From assembly GCA_934476515.1 (NCBI GenBank), contig CAKSNZ010000037.1, positions 1 to 17,206 on the forward strand: DNA of 17,206 nucleotides. Direction: 5' to 3'. The stretch comes from an uncultured Ruminococcus sp. Its GTDB lineage: Bacteria; Bacillota; Clostridia; Oscillospirales; Acutalibacteraceae. The notes under the pieces are model-generated. The model searched no databases, had not been told where the DNA came from, and worked only from the letters and a program-made list of their open reading frames with translations. The number at the start of each line of letters is the position of its first letter. The first letter of the stretch is position 1. Both the position numbers and the translations under genes were made by a program. Positions 8,525 through 16,204 of this stretch are shown piece by piece.

Positions 8525-9793
8525 TTGAATAGTAATGTAATATTAGGAATTGTCATAGGGCTACTGATTTTATGCTCTAGTTTCTTTTCCTGTATAGAAA
8601 CTGCTTTCTCTTGTGTTAGTACAGCAAGACTAAAGAATGAGGAAAGCAAAGGTAACAAAAAAGCAAGAAATGCTCTCTTTATCACAGAAAATTTTGACAA
8701 AGCACTAACCACAATATTAATTGGCAATAATGTTGTGAACCTTGGTTGTTCATCACTGGCAACTGTACTTTGTATGAATATTTTCCAGAATTTTGCTGCT
8801 GCAATTTCAACCGGTCTTACAACATTGCTTGTACTTATCTTTGGTGAGATTATTCCAAAATGTATAGGTAAAGAAAAAAGTGAGGCTGTAGCACTAAATA
8901 CAGCAATTATCCTAAAGGGTATAATGATTGTACTTACTCCACTGTCATTTCTTTTCATTGCAATCAAAACCGGTGCATTAAAACTACTTAATATTAGAAA
9001 TGACTCACCTGCTGTAACAGAAGATGAACTAAAATATATTATTGAACATTCTGAAAACGAAGGTGTTCTTGAAGAAGAAGAAAGTGAAATGGTACAGTCA
9101 GCACTGGAGTTTGATGAAAAATCAGCTTTTGAGGTGCTTACCCCCAGAGTTGATATGTTGGCACTGGACATTGATGATGACTTTGAAACTAACAAAAACA
9201 AGATACTTACCGAAAGATACAGTAGAGTTCCTGTATATAAAGAAAATCTTGACAATATCTTAGGTATTCTATACACAAGGGATTACTTAGAAGAACTTAT
9301 TGAAGGAAAAACTCCTGACATTAAGCTACTTATCAATGATGCATTTTTCACATATAAAAGCAGAAAGCTAAGTGCATTGATGAATGACCTTAGAAAAAAT
9401 CAAGTTAATATGGCTATTGTTACCGATGAATACGGTGGTACACTTGGTATTGTAACAATGGAGGACTTGATTGAAGAAATTGTTGGTGAAATCTATGACG
9501 AAGATGAGGACATAGAAAAGGAATACACAAAGCTGAGAGAAAACTGCTACTTTGTCAGTGGTGACTTAGACTTTGACCAACTGCTTGAGCTTACTGACAG
9601 AGAGGACTTTGACAATGATACAGAAAGTCATACTGTTGGTGGTTTTATCTTTGAACATATGGGAAGAATTCCTAAAGTTGGAGATAAGTTTGAGATTGAT
9701 GGTCTTTCTTTTGAAGTTTATAAGGTTGAAGAAAGAAGAATCATCAGTGCAATCGTTAAGGTTGACCCATCAAAAATTAAAAAAGAAGATTAA
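8525..9793 (+). CDS. CNNM/CorC (HlyC) family membrane protein with CBS pair
   Basis: The protein has the standard order of the CNNM/CorC family. A DUF21 (CNNM) membrane domain comes first (about 1-190), with hydrophobic stretches near 5-24, 60-85, 90-110 and 125-145. A CBS pair follows (about 205-325), containing LTPRVDMLALD and the conserved TDEYGGTLGIVTMEDLIEEIVGEI. The end is a CorC-HlyC C-terminal domain (about 340-422) with GDLDFDQLLEL and VGGFIFEHMGRIP. Family members are linked to Mg2+ or other divalent-cation efflux and to Mg homeostasis; the older name is hemolysin-like. The start is TTG, with GGGAGG six bases upstream; no in-frame ATG nearby fits better. It is a single gene with its own promoter and terminator. 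An antisense frame across its 5' half is a shadow. Confidence 0.92.
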   Translation: MNSNVILGIVIGLLILCSSFFSCIETAFSCVSTARLKNEESKGNKKARNALFITENFDKALTTILIGNNVVNLGCSSLATVLCMNIFQNFAAAISTGLTTLLVLIFGEIIPKCIGKEKSEAVALNTAIILKGIMIVLTPLSFLFIAIKTGALKLLNIRNDSPAVTEDELKYIIEHSENEGVLEEEESEMVQSALEFDEKSAFEVLTPRVDMLALDIDDDFETNKNKILTERYSRVPVYKENLDNILGILYTRDYLEELIEGKTPDIKLLINDAFFTYKSRKLSALMNDLRKNQVNMAIVTDEYGGTLGIVTMEDLIEEIVGEIYDEDEDIEKEYTKLRENCYFVSGDLDFDQLLELTDREDFDNDTESHTVGGFIFEHMGRIPKVGDKFEIDGLSFEVYKVEERRIISAIVKVDPSKIKKED

Positions 9794-9803
9794 TATTTTC
9801 TGT

Positions 9804-9836
9804 AAACTAGGTGGCAAAACACCTAGTTTTCTTTTT
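9804..9836 (+). terminator. Terminator of the CNNM/CorC gene
   Basis: AAACTAGGTG (9804-9813) pairs with CACCTAGTTT (9820-9829) around GCAAAA, followed by TTTCTTTTT. It lies 10 nt after the stop codon. Confidence 0.88.
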
Positions 9837-9850
9837 ACCTTTTTCATATA

Positions 9851-9880
9851 AAAAGAAAAGGACTATCACTTGATAGTCCT
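9851..9880 (-). terminator. Terminator of the CarD-family gene
   Basis: On the minus strand a 10-bp stem (9880-9871 with 9868-9859) is followed by TTTTCTTTT. It lies about 27 nt after the minus-strand stop at 9907. With the terminator at 9804-9836 it separates two convergent genes. Confidence 0.85.
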
Positions 9881-9906
9881 AAAGTAACAATATATTTTTC
9901 AACAAA

Positions 9907-10401
9907 TTAAGAGAAATTGCCAAAAACAAGTTCTTCTGCTTCTTCAACAGAAATATCCATTGAACAAGAAAGTTCCGAAAATAAATTTCTTGATGAAATT
10001 CTCATATACTTTTCATCAATAGCAGAAAGGCTCTTGCCCATTCTCTGGCGTTTTTCCTTTCTGGCCACAAAATACTTTAACATAGCAACTAAGACTTGTG
10101 GAGTAGCTTCCTTCATACATTTTCTGTATGCTTCATCTCTAAACCTATCGAACTTAACGTCAATAGGGTCAACCTGAGGAATATTGTCAATCAATCCCTC
10201 TGCCTCTGCTTTAGTCATTGGTGAACGCATATTCTCTTCATTTTCCTGTGGTATGTAATAAACATTATCACTTTTCTGAATATCGTGCATAACATAATAG
10301 TTCTTTCTAATCTTACTATGTGGCATCTTCATTCGTTCAATTCTGTCAATTACACAGGCAACACCATTGCTGTTGATTACCTTGTCACCCTCTTGATACA
10401 T
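9907..10401 (-). CDS. CarD/CdnL-family transcription regulator
   Basis: CarD-family proteins bind the RNA polymerase beta subunit through an N-terminal Tudor-like domain and act at promoters, often of rRNA and growth genes. Here the N-terminus MYQEGDKVINSNGVACVIDRIE is the typical opening of that domain, which runs to about residue 65 and includes YYVMHDIQKSDNVYYIP. The rest (about 75-164) is helical and charged, as in the DNA-contacting part of the family, with VARKEKRQRMGKSLSAIDEKYM. The length of 164 aa fits. The ATG has GGAGA seven bases upstream. It is a lone gene, divergent from the tRNA, with its own promoter and terminator. Which promoters it controls cannot be read from the sequence. 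Confidence 0.88.
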   Translation of the reverse strand: MYQEGDKVINSNGVACVIDRIERMKMPHSKIRKNYYVMHDIQKSDNVYYIPQENEENMRSPMTKAEAEGLIDNIPQVDPIDVKFDRFRDEAYRKCMKEATPQVLVAMLKYFVARKEKRQRMGKSLSAIDEKYMRISSRNLFSELSCSMDISVEEAEELVFGNFS

Positions 10402-10490
10402 CTTTCATTCTCCATTCATTCAAATAACACATTTTAGTAATTCGAGTTTCTTATAATTCGATTTATTACTCTTATATTTCTTGCAAATAT

Positions 10491-10518
10491 ATTATATCAC
10501 ATTTTACAAAAATTTCAC
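10491..10518 (-). promoter_or_regulatory. Probable promoter of the CarD-family gene
   Basis: On the minus strand TATAAT (10496-10491) lies 16 bp after GTGAAA (10518-10513), a weak -35. A perfect 12-bp palindrome ACCTTTAAAGGT (10521-10532) lies just upstream. The 11-nt word ATTTCTTGCAA occurs at 10476-10486 and again at 10536-10546, on either side of the promoter. The leader to the ATG is about 85 nt. Confidence 0.45.
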
Positions 10519-10596
10519 ATACCTTTAAAGGTAAAATTTCTTGCAAAAAACTCATTATTTTTACAGAAAAATGCACAAAAAATAAAAAATTTATTA

Positions 10597-10625
10597 TTGA
10601 CAAAACAGGAAACCACTGATATAAT
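10597..10625 (+). promoter_or_regulatory. Consensus promoter of the tRNA gene
   Basis: TTGACA (10597-10602) and TATAAT (10620-10625) both match the sigma-A consensus exactly and are 17 bp apart. Transcription would start about 8 nt before the tRNA 5' end. Confidence 0.9.
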
Positions 10626-10639
10626 TAAAAATACTGTTG

Positions 10640-10716
10640 GGGCCAATAGCTCAGTTGGTCAGAGCCACCGGCTCATAACCGGTTGGTCCGGGGTTCGAAT
10701 CCCTGTTGGCCCACCA
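10640..10716 (+). tRNA. tRNA-Met (CAT), probably elongator
   Basis: The gene folds into a full cloverleaf: acceptor GGGCCAA/TTGGCCC, D stem GCTC/GAGC, anticodon stem ACCGG/CCGGT with loop CTCATAA (anticodon 10674-10676), and T stem CGGGG/CCCTG with TTCGAAT. CCA is encoded at the end. The acceptor 1:72 pair is G-C and the anticodon stem lacks the three G-C pairs of the initiator, so it is not initiator tRNA. A CAT tRNA could also be the Ile2 tRNA modified by TilS; I favour elongator Met from its overall likeness to clostridial Met tRNAs. It stands alone with promoter and terminator. Confidence 0.95.
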
Positions 10717-10719
10717 TAG

Positions 10720-10750
10720 AACGCATTAGCATTTGCTAGTGCGTTTTTTT
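10720..10750 (+). terminator. Terminator of the tRNA gene
   Basis: ACGCATTAGC (10721-10730) pairs with GCTAGTGCGT (10735-10744) with one G-T pair and a 4-nt loop, followed by a T run. It starts 4 nt after the CCA end. Confidence 0.85.
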
Positions 10751-10751
10751 A

Positions 10752-10780
10752 TTGTGTATAAATAGTTTTGGTTGTATAAT
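10752..10780 (+). promoter_or_regulatory. Possible promoter of the GNAT gene
   Basis: TTGTGT (10752-10757) and TATAAT (10775-10780) are 17 bp apart. The -10 is perfect and the -35 weak. The gap between the tRNA terminator and the GTG start leaves room for little else. Confidence 0.45.
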
Positions 10781-10809
10781 TGTATTATCACACATAAAGG
10801 GGTTTTATT

Positions 10810-11310
10810 GTGAATAACGAACTAAATTACAAATTGGTTAAAACTGATGATGAAATTCATTCTTTTTATCTTCTAGCAGACAAAGTATGGCATGAATACT
10901 TTCCATGTATATTAGAGAAAGAACAAATTGACTATATGGTAGAAATGTTCTTTAGTAAAGATGCTATGGATAAGCAAATTGAAAGTGGCTATGAATTTTA
11001 TTTCGTACAGAAAGATAATGAAAACATAGGTTTCATTGTTGTTCATTCGGAAGAAGAAAAGTTATTTTTAAGCAAACTTTACCTAACACTTGAAAACAGA
11101 GGTAAAGGCTATGCAAGTAGGATGATGAACTTTGTTATTGATAGAGCAAAAAATCTTAACAAAAAGTCTGTTTATCTAACAGTTAACAAATACAACACCC
11201 ACACTATTGATGTATATAATCATTGTGGCTACAAAACAATAAGAAGTGAACAAACTGACATTGGCAAAGGTTATATTATGGATGACTATGTAATGGAACT
11301 TACATTATAA
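10810..11310 (+). CDS. GNAT family N-acetyltransferase
   Basis: This is an acetyl-CoA-dependent acetyltransferase of the GNAT fold, soluble and 166 aa long. Motif A, which binds the CoA pyrophosphate, is visible as LTLENRGKGYASRMM (about 95-109, with RGKGYA as the Q/RxxGxG/A signature). Motif B follows as VNKYNTHTIDVYNHCGYK (about 125-142). The N-terminal part, with WHEYFPCILEKEQIDYMVE, matches a subgroup common in gut Firmicutes. The substrate cannot be told; the family acts on amines of antibiotics, peptides, polyamines or ribosomal proteins. The start is GTG with AAAGGGG seven bases upstream. It stands alone, and no clear terminator separates it from the next gene, which has its own promoter. 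Confidence 0.88.
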   Translation: MNNELNYKLVKTDDEIHSFYLLADKVWHEYFPCILEKEQIDYMVEMFFSKDAMDKQIESGYEFYFVQKDNENIGFIVVHSEEEKLFLSKLYLTLENRGKGYASRMMNFVIDRAKNLNKKSVYLTVNKYNTHTIDVYNHCGYKTIRSEQTDIGKGYIMDDYVMELTL

Positions 11311-11330
11311 TGCAAAAAACTCCTTTTTAT

Positions 11331-11359
11331 TTGACTACTGCACTTTAATGTGGTAAAAT
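11331..11359 (+). promoter_or_regulatory. Promoter of the symporter gene
   Basis: TTGACT (11331-11336) and TAAAAT (11354-11359) are 17 bp apart. The start would be about 25 nt before the ATG, giving a short leader with GGAGGGG at 11379-11385. Confidence 0.65.
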
Positions 11360-11389
11360 GATAAAGACTTTTTATTATGGAGGGGTATT

Positions 11390-12934
11390 ATGACAACATC
11401 CAACATATGCATACTGATATCCATTGTAGCATATTTATTTCTTGTGCTAATAATCGGTGTTGTGTGTGCTAGACAAAACAATTCTGTTGATGACTTTTAT
11501 TTAGGTGGCAGAAAACTAGGTCCACTTGTAACAGCTATGAGTGCCGAAGCCTCTGATATGAGTTCTTGGCTACTAATGGGACTTCCAGGTGTTGCTTATT
11601 TAAGTGGTGCCAGTGAAGCTGTGTGGACAGCCTTAGGTCTTGCTATAGGTACATATTTCAACTGGCTGATTGTTTCCAAAAGACTTCGTAACTATAGCCA
11701 AAAGATTGATGCTATTACTATTCCGGAATTTTTCTCAAAAAGATTTGGTGAAAAGAACAAGGTTATTATGGCTATTTCAGCAGTAGTAATTATTGTATTC
11801 TTTGTTCCATATACTGCATCCGGTTTTGCTGCTTGTGGTAAGCTATTCAGCACAGTATTCGGTCTTGAATATCACTTAGCAATGATAATTTCTGCTCTTG
11901 TTATTGTGGGTTACACAACTATCGGTGGTTTCCTTGCAGCATCTACAACAGACTTTATGCAAAGTATCATTATGACAGTTGCATTAATTGTTATTCTTGG
12001 TTTTGGTACTTATTCTGCCGGTGGTTTTGAAAATGTTATTGCTAACGCTCAGTCACTACCGGGTTACTTTAGCTTAACAGAAAGCTTTGATGCAGCAACA
12101 AAAACATCAACTCCATTTAGCTTACTTTCAATATTCTCCCTATTAGCTTGGGGGCTTGGTTACTTTGGTATGCCACATATTCTACTGAGATTTATGGCTA
12201 TTGGTGACAGTAAGCAGTTAAAGCTATCAAGAAGAGTTGCTACTGTATGGGTTGTAATTTCACTTGCTATTGCAGTATTTATCGGTTTTGTTGGTCTTGC
12301 TATGACAAATAACGGTACTCTTGAACACTTAGCAGATAGCGAAACTATCATTGTAAGCATTGCAAACCTAATTTCTAAAAACGGTATTGTATTTGCTTTA
12401 TTAGCCGGTGTTATTTTGGCCGGTATCCTAGCATCAACAATGAGTACAGCTGACAGTCAGCTACTGGCTGCATCCTCAGGTGTATCTGAAAACATTGTTG
12501 GTGGCTTATTTAAGGTTAAAACTTCTGAAAAATCAGCTATGATTATTGCCAGAGTTACACTTCTTGTAATCTCTGTTGTAGCAGTTATCTTAGCTTGGGC
12601 CCCTAACTCATCAGTATTCCAAATTGTATCATTTGCTTGGGCCGGTTTTGGTGCAGCATTTGGTCCTGTTGTACTATGTGCTTTGTTCTGGAAAAGAGCT
12701 AACAAGTATGGTGCATTTTCCGGTATGTTTGTAGGTGGTATTATGGTATTTGTATGGAAGTACCTAATCGCCCCTATCGGTGCATCTAACCCTGAGCTTT
12801 CATTCCTAAATATTTACGAACTACTTCCTGCTTTCTTAGCCGGTTTAATTGTAATTATTGTTGTTAGCTTACTAACTAAAAAGCCTAGTCAGTATATTGT
12901 TGATACATTTGAAGAAGTAAAGAAAATGAATTAA
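11390..12934 (+). CDS. putP: Sodium/proline symporter
   Basis: This is a member of the sodium:solute symporter (SSS) family, closest to PutP, which imports proline with Na+. The chain is 514 aa and very hydrophobic, with about 13 membrane segments. Family marks are FYLGGRKLGPLVTAMSAEASDMSSWLLMGLPG (36-67), where Asp56 and Ser58 match the Na+-site Asp55 and Ser57 of E. coli PutP. GILASTMSTADSQLL follows, with Ser352-Thr353 matching Ser340-Thr341 of the Na2 site. GLGYFGMPHILLRFMAI (255-271) is also typical. The ATG has GGAGGGG just upstream. It is a single gene bounded by promoter and terminator. Proline is the likely substrate by family, but related SSS carriers take other amino acids or pantothenate. 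Confidence 0.9.
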   Translation: MTTSNICILISIVAYLFLVLIIGVVCARQNNSVDDFYLGGRKLGPLVTAMSAEASDMSSWLLMGLPGVAYLSGASEAVWTALGLAIGTYFNWLIVSKRLRNYSQKIDAITIPEFFSKRFGEKNKVIMAISAVVIIVFFVPYTASGFAACGKLFSTVFGLEYHLAMIISALVIVGYTTIGGFLAASTTDFMQSIIMTVALIVILGFGTYSAGGFENVIANAQSLPGYFSLTESFDAATKTSTPFSLLSIFSLLAWGLGYFGMPHILLRFMAIGDSKQLKLSRRVATVWVVISLAIAVFIGFVGLAMTNNGTLEHLADSETIIVSIANLISKNGIVFALLAGVILAGILASTMSTADSQLLAASSGVSENIVGGLFKVKTSEKSAMIIARVTLLVISVVAVILAWAPNSSVFQIVSFAWAGFGAAFGPVVLCALFWKRANKYGAFSGMFVGGIMVFVWKYLIAPIGASNPELSFLNIYELLPAFLAGLIVIIVVSLLTKKPSQYIVDTFEEVKKMN

Positions 12935-12980
12935 TTTAGTTTATTACTAATATTATTTAAACTTTTAACTTAATAACTTA

Positions 12981-13017
12981 AAAAACTACTCTCATATTTG
13001 GGAGTAGTTTTTCTTTT
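12981..13017 (+). terminator. Terminator of the symporter gene
   Basis: A 13-bp stem with one wobble pair (12981-12993 with 13000-13012) and 6-nt loop is followed by TTCTTTT. It lies about 45 nt after the stop. Confidence 0.85.
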
Positions 13018-13046
13018 ACAGAATTATTTTTTAGTTTAATTGAATT

Positions 13047-13273
13047 TTAAATTTTATTTTTAATTCTCAGTATTGTCTCAATGTGCATTATATGATGACG
13101 GGAAAAAGGCATTTTATAATAATCTTCCCATGATATATTATTCCTTAAATCAATCAGTTGTTGAAACAATATATTTCTCAAAGAGAATAATGTTTTATCC
13201 CTGATTTAAAGGTTGCTTTACTGTTTATTTCTTGTTGCATTTGCTTATTAATATCAGACCATTGTTTATTCAT
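13047..13273 (-). pseudogene. Frameshifted, internally deleted remnant of a DinB-like protein gene
   Basis: Read on the minus strand, an ATG at 13273 with an upstream AGAGGGA ribosome site opens MNKQWSDINKQMQQEINSK and runs 31 codons to TGA at 13180-13178. One base off, the frame continues without a stop through SLRNILFQQLIDLRNNISW and EDYYKMPFSRHHIMHIETI, ending LRIKNKI at TAA 13049-13047. The span is 227 nt, not a multiple of three, which fits one indel near 13184. From memory, both ends resemble a family of about 200-aa DinB-like (DUF664-type) proteins of Firmicutes that begin MNKQW..LNKQMQ and end MPFSRHWIMHIE..LRI.NKL. If so, the middle of about 130-150 aa is missing. The remnant lies in an otherwise empty 300-bp gap. 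That the gene is broken is fairly clear; the family name is less sure. Confidence 0.62.
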
Positions 13274-13283
13274 ATTTCCCTCT

Positions 13284-13319
13284 TAGAAAAATAGCACTTA
13301 CATTTTCAGTAAGTGCTAT
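13284..13319 (-). terminator. Terminator of the HAD-queH pair
   Basis: ATAGCACTTAC (13291-13301) pairs with GTAAGTGCTAT (13309-13319), a perfect 11-bp stem with 7-nt loop. On the minus strand a T run follows. It starts 4 nt after the queH stop codon. Confidence 0.85.
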
Positions 13320-13323
13320 AAAT

Positions 13324-13932
13324 TTACTTTCGGTTTCTCTTTGAAAAAATACAACCACAATAATTTTGCCTGTAAAGTTCAAACTCCTTTGAAAGTTCAA
13401 TACTTCTCTTGTAGCCTTCCTTTTTCTTAAAGTCAGTACATAGGTACTGTGATTTACATTTTATATTTTTGCCTATTTCGTTTATTAAGTGTGCATTCTT
13501 TAGTGGGCTTAAAGTTAATGTAGTAGCAAAATAGTCAGCACCGATTTGCTCAGCAACTTTACCTGTGTAATTAAGTCTTAATGCAAAACAGATTGCACAT
13601 CTTTTGCCTCTTTCAGGTTCATTTTCAAAACCGTTTACTGCATCATAAAAGTCCTGAGGGTTGTAGTCACCATCAATAAACTTTACTTCATACTTAGTTT
13701 TCATTTTAGAGATTAACTTCTTTTGTTCATCTCTTCTTTTTAAGTATTCTGACTTTTCACCGATATTAGGGTTAAAGTACAGTACAGTAATCTTAAAGTA
13801 GTTTGACAGATATTCTATACAATAGCTACTACAAGGTGCACAACAAGAATGTAAAAGCAAGGTAGGCACTTCGCCCTTACTTTGATGATAGGCAATAAGC
13901 CTATCCAACTTTTTTTGATAATTTATTTTCAT
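13324..13932 (-). CDS. queH: Epoxyqueuosine reductase QueH
   Basis: QueH (DUF208) reduces epoxyqueuosine to queuosine at the wobble base of tRNAs with GUN anticodons. It is the iron-sulfur enzyme that replaces QueG in many anaerobes. The cysteines of the family are in place: LLLHSCCAPCS (26-35; Cys30, 31, 34), KRCAICFALRL (110-120; Cys112, 115) and YCGC near the end (Cys192, 194), the last being a likely redox-active pair. The length of 202 aa is typical. Its ATG overlaps the stop of the upstream phosphatase gene as ATGA, so the two are translationally coupled. No other queuosine gene is in the window, so the base or precursor route must be elsewhere. Confidence 0.92.
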   Translation of the reverse strand: MKINYQKKLDRLIAYHQSKGEVPTLLLHSCCAPCSSYCIEYLSNYFKITVLYFNPNIGEKSEYLKRRDEQKKLISKMKTKYEVKFIDGDYNPQDFYDAVNGFENEPERGKRCAICFALRLNYTGKVAEQIGADYFATTLTLSPLKNAHLINEIGKNIKCKSQYLCTDFKKKEGYKRSIELSKEFELYRQNYCGCIFSKRNRK

Positions 13933-14579
13933 AGTGAAAATTTCCCCAAAAATTCATCTGCATTGTCAATAACAACATCAGCACCGGCTTCTTCAAGCTC
14001 TTTTCTGCCTCTAAATCCCCAGCTAACACCACAACACTTTACACCGGCATTCTGAGCAGTATAGCAGTCAACATTACTGTCACCAACATAAATACATTCT
14101 TCTTTTTTAATATTAAGTTCTTTTAGCATTGCATATAGTGCATCAGGACTAGGCTTAATATCAAATTCAGGCTTTTTACCCCAAGCAAAAGCAAATTTGT
14201 GATTAGGGAAAATCTTTGCCAAAATCTTTGCAACAAATTCATCAGGCTTATTGGAAAGTACAGCAGTCTTAATGCCCTTTTCTTCAAGGTCGTTAAGTAG
14301 CTTTTTTGTACCCTCATATGGTGTTGTTTTGTCTATTGAATGAGCATTGTAGTAATAGTCAAATCCACCCTTTACAATGTCAAAAATCTTTTCATCAGTT
14401 TCAGGTGACATTGCTCTCTTTACTAGGTTTACAATACCACTACCTACCAACTGTTTGTAATCTTCAACAGGATATGTCTTTAGTCCTGCCTTTTCAAGTC
14501 CGTAGTTAGTAGCATTTGCAAGGTCCTCAAGCGTATTTGCTAAAGTTCCGTCTAAATCAAAAACAACTAGTTTATACAT
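13929..14579 (-). CDS. HAD hydrolase, phosphoglycolate phosphatase-like
   Basis: This soluble phosphatase of the HAD superfamily is close to the Gph/PGP group that hydrolyses phosphoglycolate and similar small phosphates. Motif I is VFDLDGTLANT (6-16), with nucleophile Asp8 and acid/base Asp10. Motif II is the Ser of AVLSNKPDEF. Motif III is the Lys in DIKPSPDAL, and motif IV is YVGDSNVDCYTAQNAG. The alpha-helical C1 cap lies between motifs I and II (about 15-85). A GTG at 14588 would add three residues but lies inside the ribosome site. The ATG at 14579, six bases after AAGGTGG, is the better start (216 aa). It heads a two-gene unit with queH. The true substrate is unknown. Confidence 0.88.
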   Translation of the reverse strand: MYKLVVFDLDGTLANTLEDLANATNYGLEKAGLKTYPVEDYKQLVGSGIVNLVKRAMSPETDEKIFDIVKGGFDYYYNAHSIDKTTPYEGTKKLLNDLEEKGIKTAVLSNKPDEFVAKILAKIFPNHKFAFAWGKKPEFDIKPSPDALYAMLKELNIKKEECIYVGDSNVDCYTAQNAGVKCCGVSWGFRGRKELEEAGADVVIDNADEFLGKFSL

Positions 14580-14611
14580 AATATCCACCTTCTATATATT
14601 ATTCTACTTAC

Positions 14612-14639
14612 ATTATACACCACATTATTTATATGTCAA
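14612..14639 (-). promoter_or_regulatory. Promoter of the HAD-queH pair
   Basis: On the minus strand TTGACA (14639-14634) and TATAAT (14617-14612) match the consensus fully with a 16-bp spacer. The start would be about 25 nt before the ATG. Confidence 0.75.
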
Positions 14640-14693
14640 AAGAGTTTTACAAAGAAAAATAAGAAATTTGTAACTAATATACTTCTAAAAATC

Positions 14694-14722
14694 TTGACAT
14701 AATTCTAGTTAAATAGTAGTAT
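14694..14722 (+). promoter_or_regulatory. Promoter of glyS
   Basis: TTGACA (14694-14699) and TAGTAT (14717-14722) are 17 bp apart. The leader to the ATG is only about 32 nt, too short for a T-box. GGAGG at 14750-14754 is the ribosome site. Confidence 0.7.
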
Positions 14723-14760
14723 TAAAGGGTAAGTCTTTAACTATAATATGGAGGCACAAA

Positions 14761-16149
14761 ATGGATAACAAAGCTAAAAAGATTGAAATGAAAGATTTGG
14801 TAGATTACTGTAATAATTACGGCTTTATTTTTCAGGGCAGTGAAATTTATGGTGGTCTTGCAAACACATGGGACTACGGCCCACTAGGTTCAAGACTAAA
14901 GAATACTATTAAAGATGCTTGGAGATATTTCTTCATTCAGAAGAGAGATAACGCATACGAAGTTGATGCTGACATTCTTATGAACCCTAGAGTATGGGAA
15001 GCAAGTGGTCATGTTCAGAGTTTCTCTGACCCACTGGTTGACTGTAAAGAATGTAAGACTCGTCACAGAGCAGATAACCTAATTGATGATTTTGACGAAA
15101 ATGCTCATGCTGATGGTATGACTCAGGAAGAAATGATGAACTACATTAAGGAACACAATGTTCCTTGCCCAAATTGTGGTAAGTCTAACTTTACTGATAT
15201 TCGTCAGTTTAACCTAATGTTCGCAACACAGAGAGGTGTTACAAATGACTCTGCTAACACTGTTTATCTAAGACCTGAAAATGCACAGGGTGAATATGTA
15301 AACTTCCTAAATGTACTAAGAACAACAAGAACAAAGCTACCTTTCTCAATCGGTCAGATTGGTAAGGCTTTCAGAAACGAAATTACACCTGGTAACTTCA
15401 CATTCAGAACAATTGAATTTGAACAGATGGAATTCCAGACATTCTGTAAGCATGGTGATGATGAAGATATTTATGAATACTTCAAGAACTATGGTATTGA
15501 ATTTTTCAATATGCTAGGTCTTCCAAGTGAAAAGCTTCGTCACCACGACCATGAAAAGTTAGCTCATTATGCAAAGGCAGCTTGTGATATTGAATATCTA
15601 TTCCCATTTGGTTGGGGTGAAATCAATGGTACTCATAACAGAACTGACTTTGACCTTTCAAGACATGCTGAATTCAGTGGTAAGAAGCAGGAATACTGTA
15701 ACCAGACAACAGGTGAAAAGTTCACACCATACATTATTGAATCAACATATGGTCTTGACAGAATTACTCTTGCAGTTCTATTTGAAGCATACAGAGTTGA
15801 AGAACTTGAAAATGGTGACACAAGAGAACTACTAAAGATTTCTCCTGCACTTGCTCCAATTAAACTAAACATCTGTCCTATTAAGAAGAAGTTCCATAGT
15901 GAAAAGGCTAAGGAAATTCTTGCAATGTGTAAAAAGCACTTTATGACAAGCTATGATGAATCAGGTTCAATCGGTAAGAGATACAGAAGAGCTGATGCTA
16001 TCGGTACACCATGGCAGATTAGTGTTGACGAAAAGACAGTTGAAGAAAACATTGTTACTCTTCGTGACAGAGATACTATGGAACAAATTGAACTAAAGGT
16101 TGAAGAACTTGTACCATATATCGAAGAAAGAATTCAGTTTGAAAAGTAA
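14761..16149 (+). CDS. glyS: Glycyl-tRNA synthetase (alpha2 dimer type)
   Basis: This class II synthetase charges tRNA-Gly. It is the single-chain alpha2 form (462 aa), not the separate alpha/beta subunit form of many bacteria. The catalytic part begins MKDLVDYCNNYGFIFQGSEIYGGLANTWDYGPLG (11-44). An insertion carries paired cysteines, CKEC and CPNC (about 97-100 and 136-139), a likely zinc site. Class II motif 2 lies in GQIGKAFRNEITPGNFTFRTIEFEQMEFQ, and motif 3 in the stretch with STYGLDRITLAVLFEAY. The anticodon-binding domain (about 365-462) contains LAPIKLNICPIKKK and RYRRADAIGTPWQISVDEKT. The gene has its own promoter and terminator and points toward the right repeat arm. Confidence 0.96.
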   Translation: MDNKAKKIEMKDLVDYCNNYGFIFQGSEIYGGLANTWDYGPLGSRLKNTIKDAWRYFFIQKRDNAYEVDADILMNPRVWEASGHVQSFSDPLVDCKECKTRHRADNLIDDFDENAHADGMTQEEMMNYIKEHNVPCPNCGKSNFTDIRQFNLMFATQRGVTNDSANTVYLRPENAQGEYVNFLNVLRTTRTKLPFSIGQIGKAFRNEITPGNFTFRTIEFEQMEFQTFCKHGDDEDIYEYFKNYGIEFFNMLGLPSEKLRHHDHEKLAHYAKAACDIEYLFPFGWGEINGTHNRTDFDLSRHAEFSGKKQEYCNQTTGEKFTPYIIESTYGLDRITLAVLFEAYRVEELENGDTRELLKISPALAPIKLNICPIKKKFHSEKAKEILAMCKKHFMTSYDESGSIGKRYRRADAIGTPWQISVDEKTVEENIVTLRDRDTMEQIELKVEELVPYIEERIQFEK

Positions 16150-16204
16150 TTTTTAATAACTGTTTTTAGTGATGTGGTAAGCGTTATATTATTTAGTAAA
16201 TATA

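Noticed and set aside
8494..9276. Long minus-strand open frame of 260 codons across the CNNM/CorC gene
   Set aside because: It is antisense to a clear conserved gene, Ser-rich as expected from such a shadow, and has no ribosome site or family likeness.
10640..10716. tRNA gene as an integration site for a mobile island
   Set aside because: The tRNA is followed directly by its own terminator and ordinary genes. No integrase and no repeated tRNA 3' end are seen.
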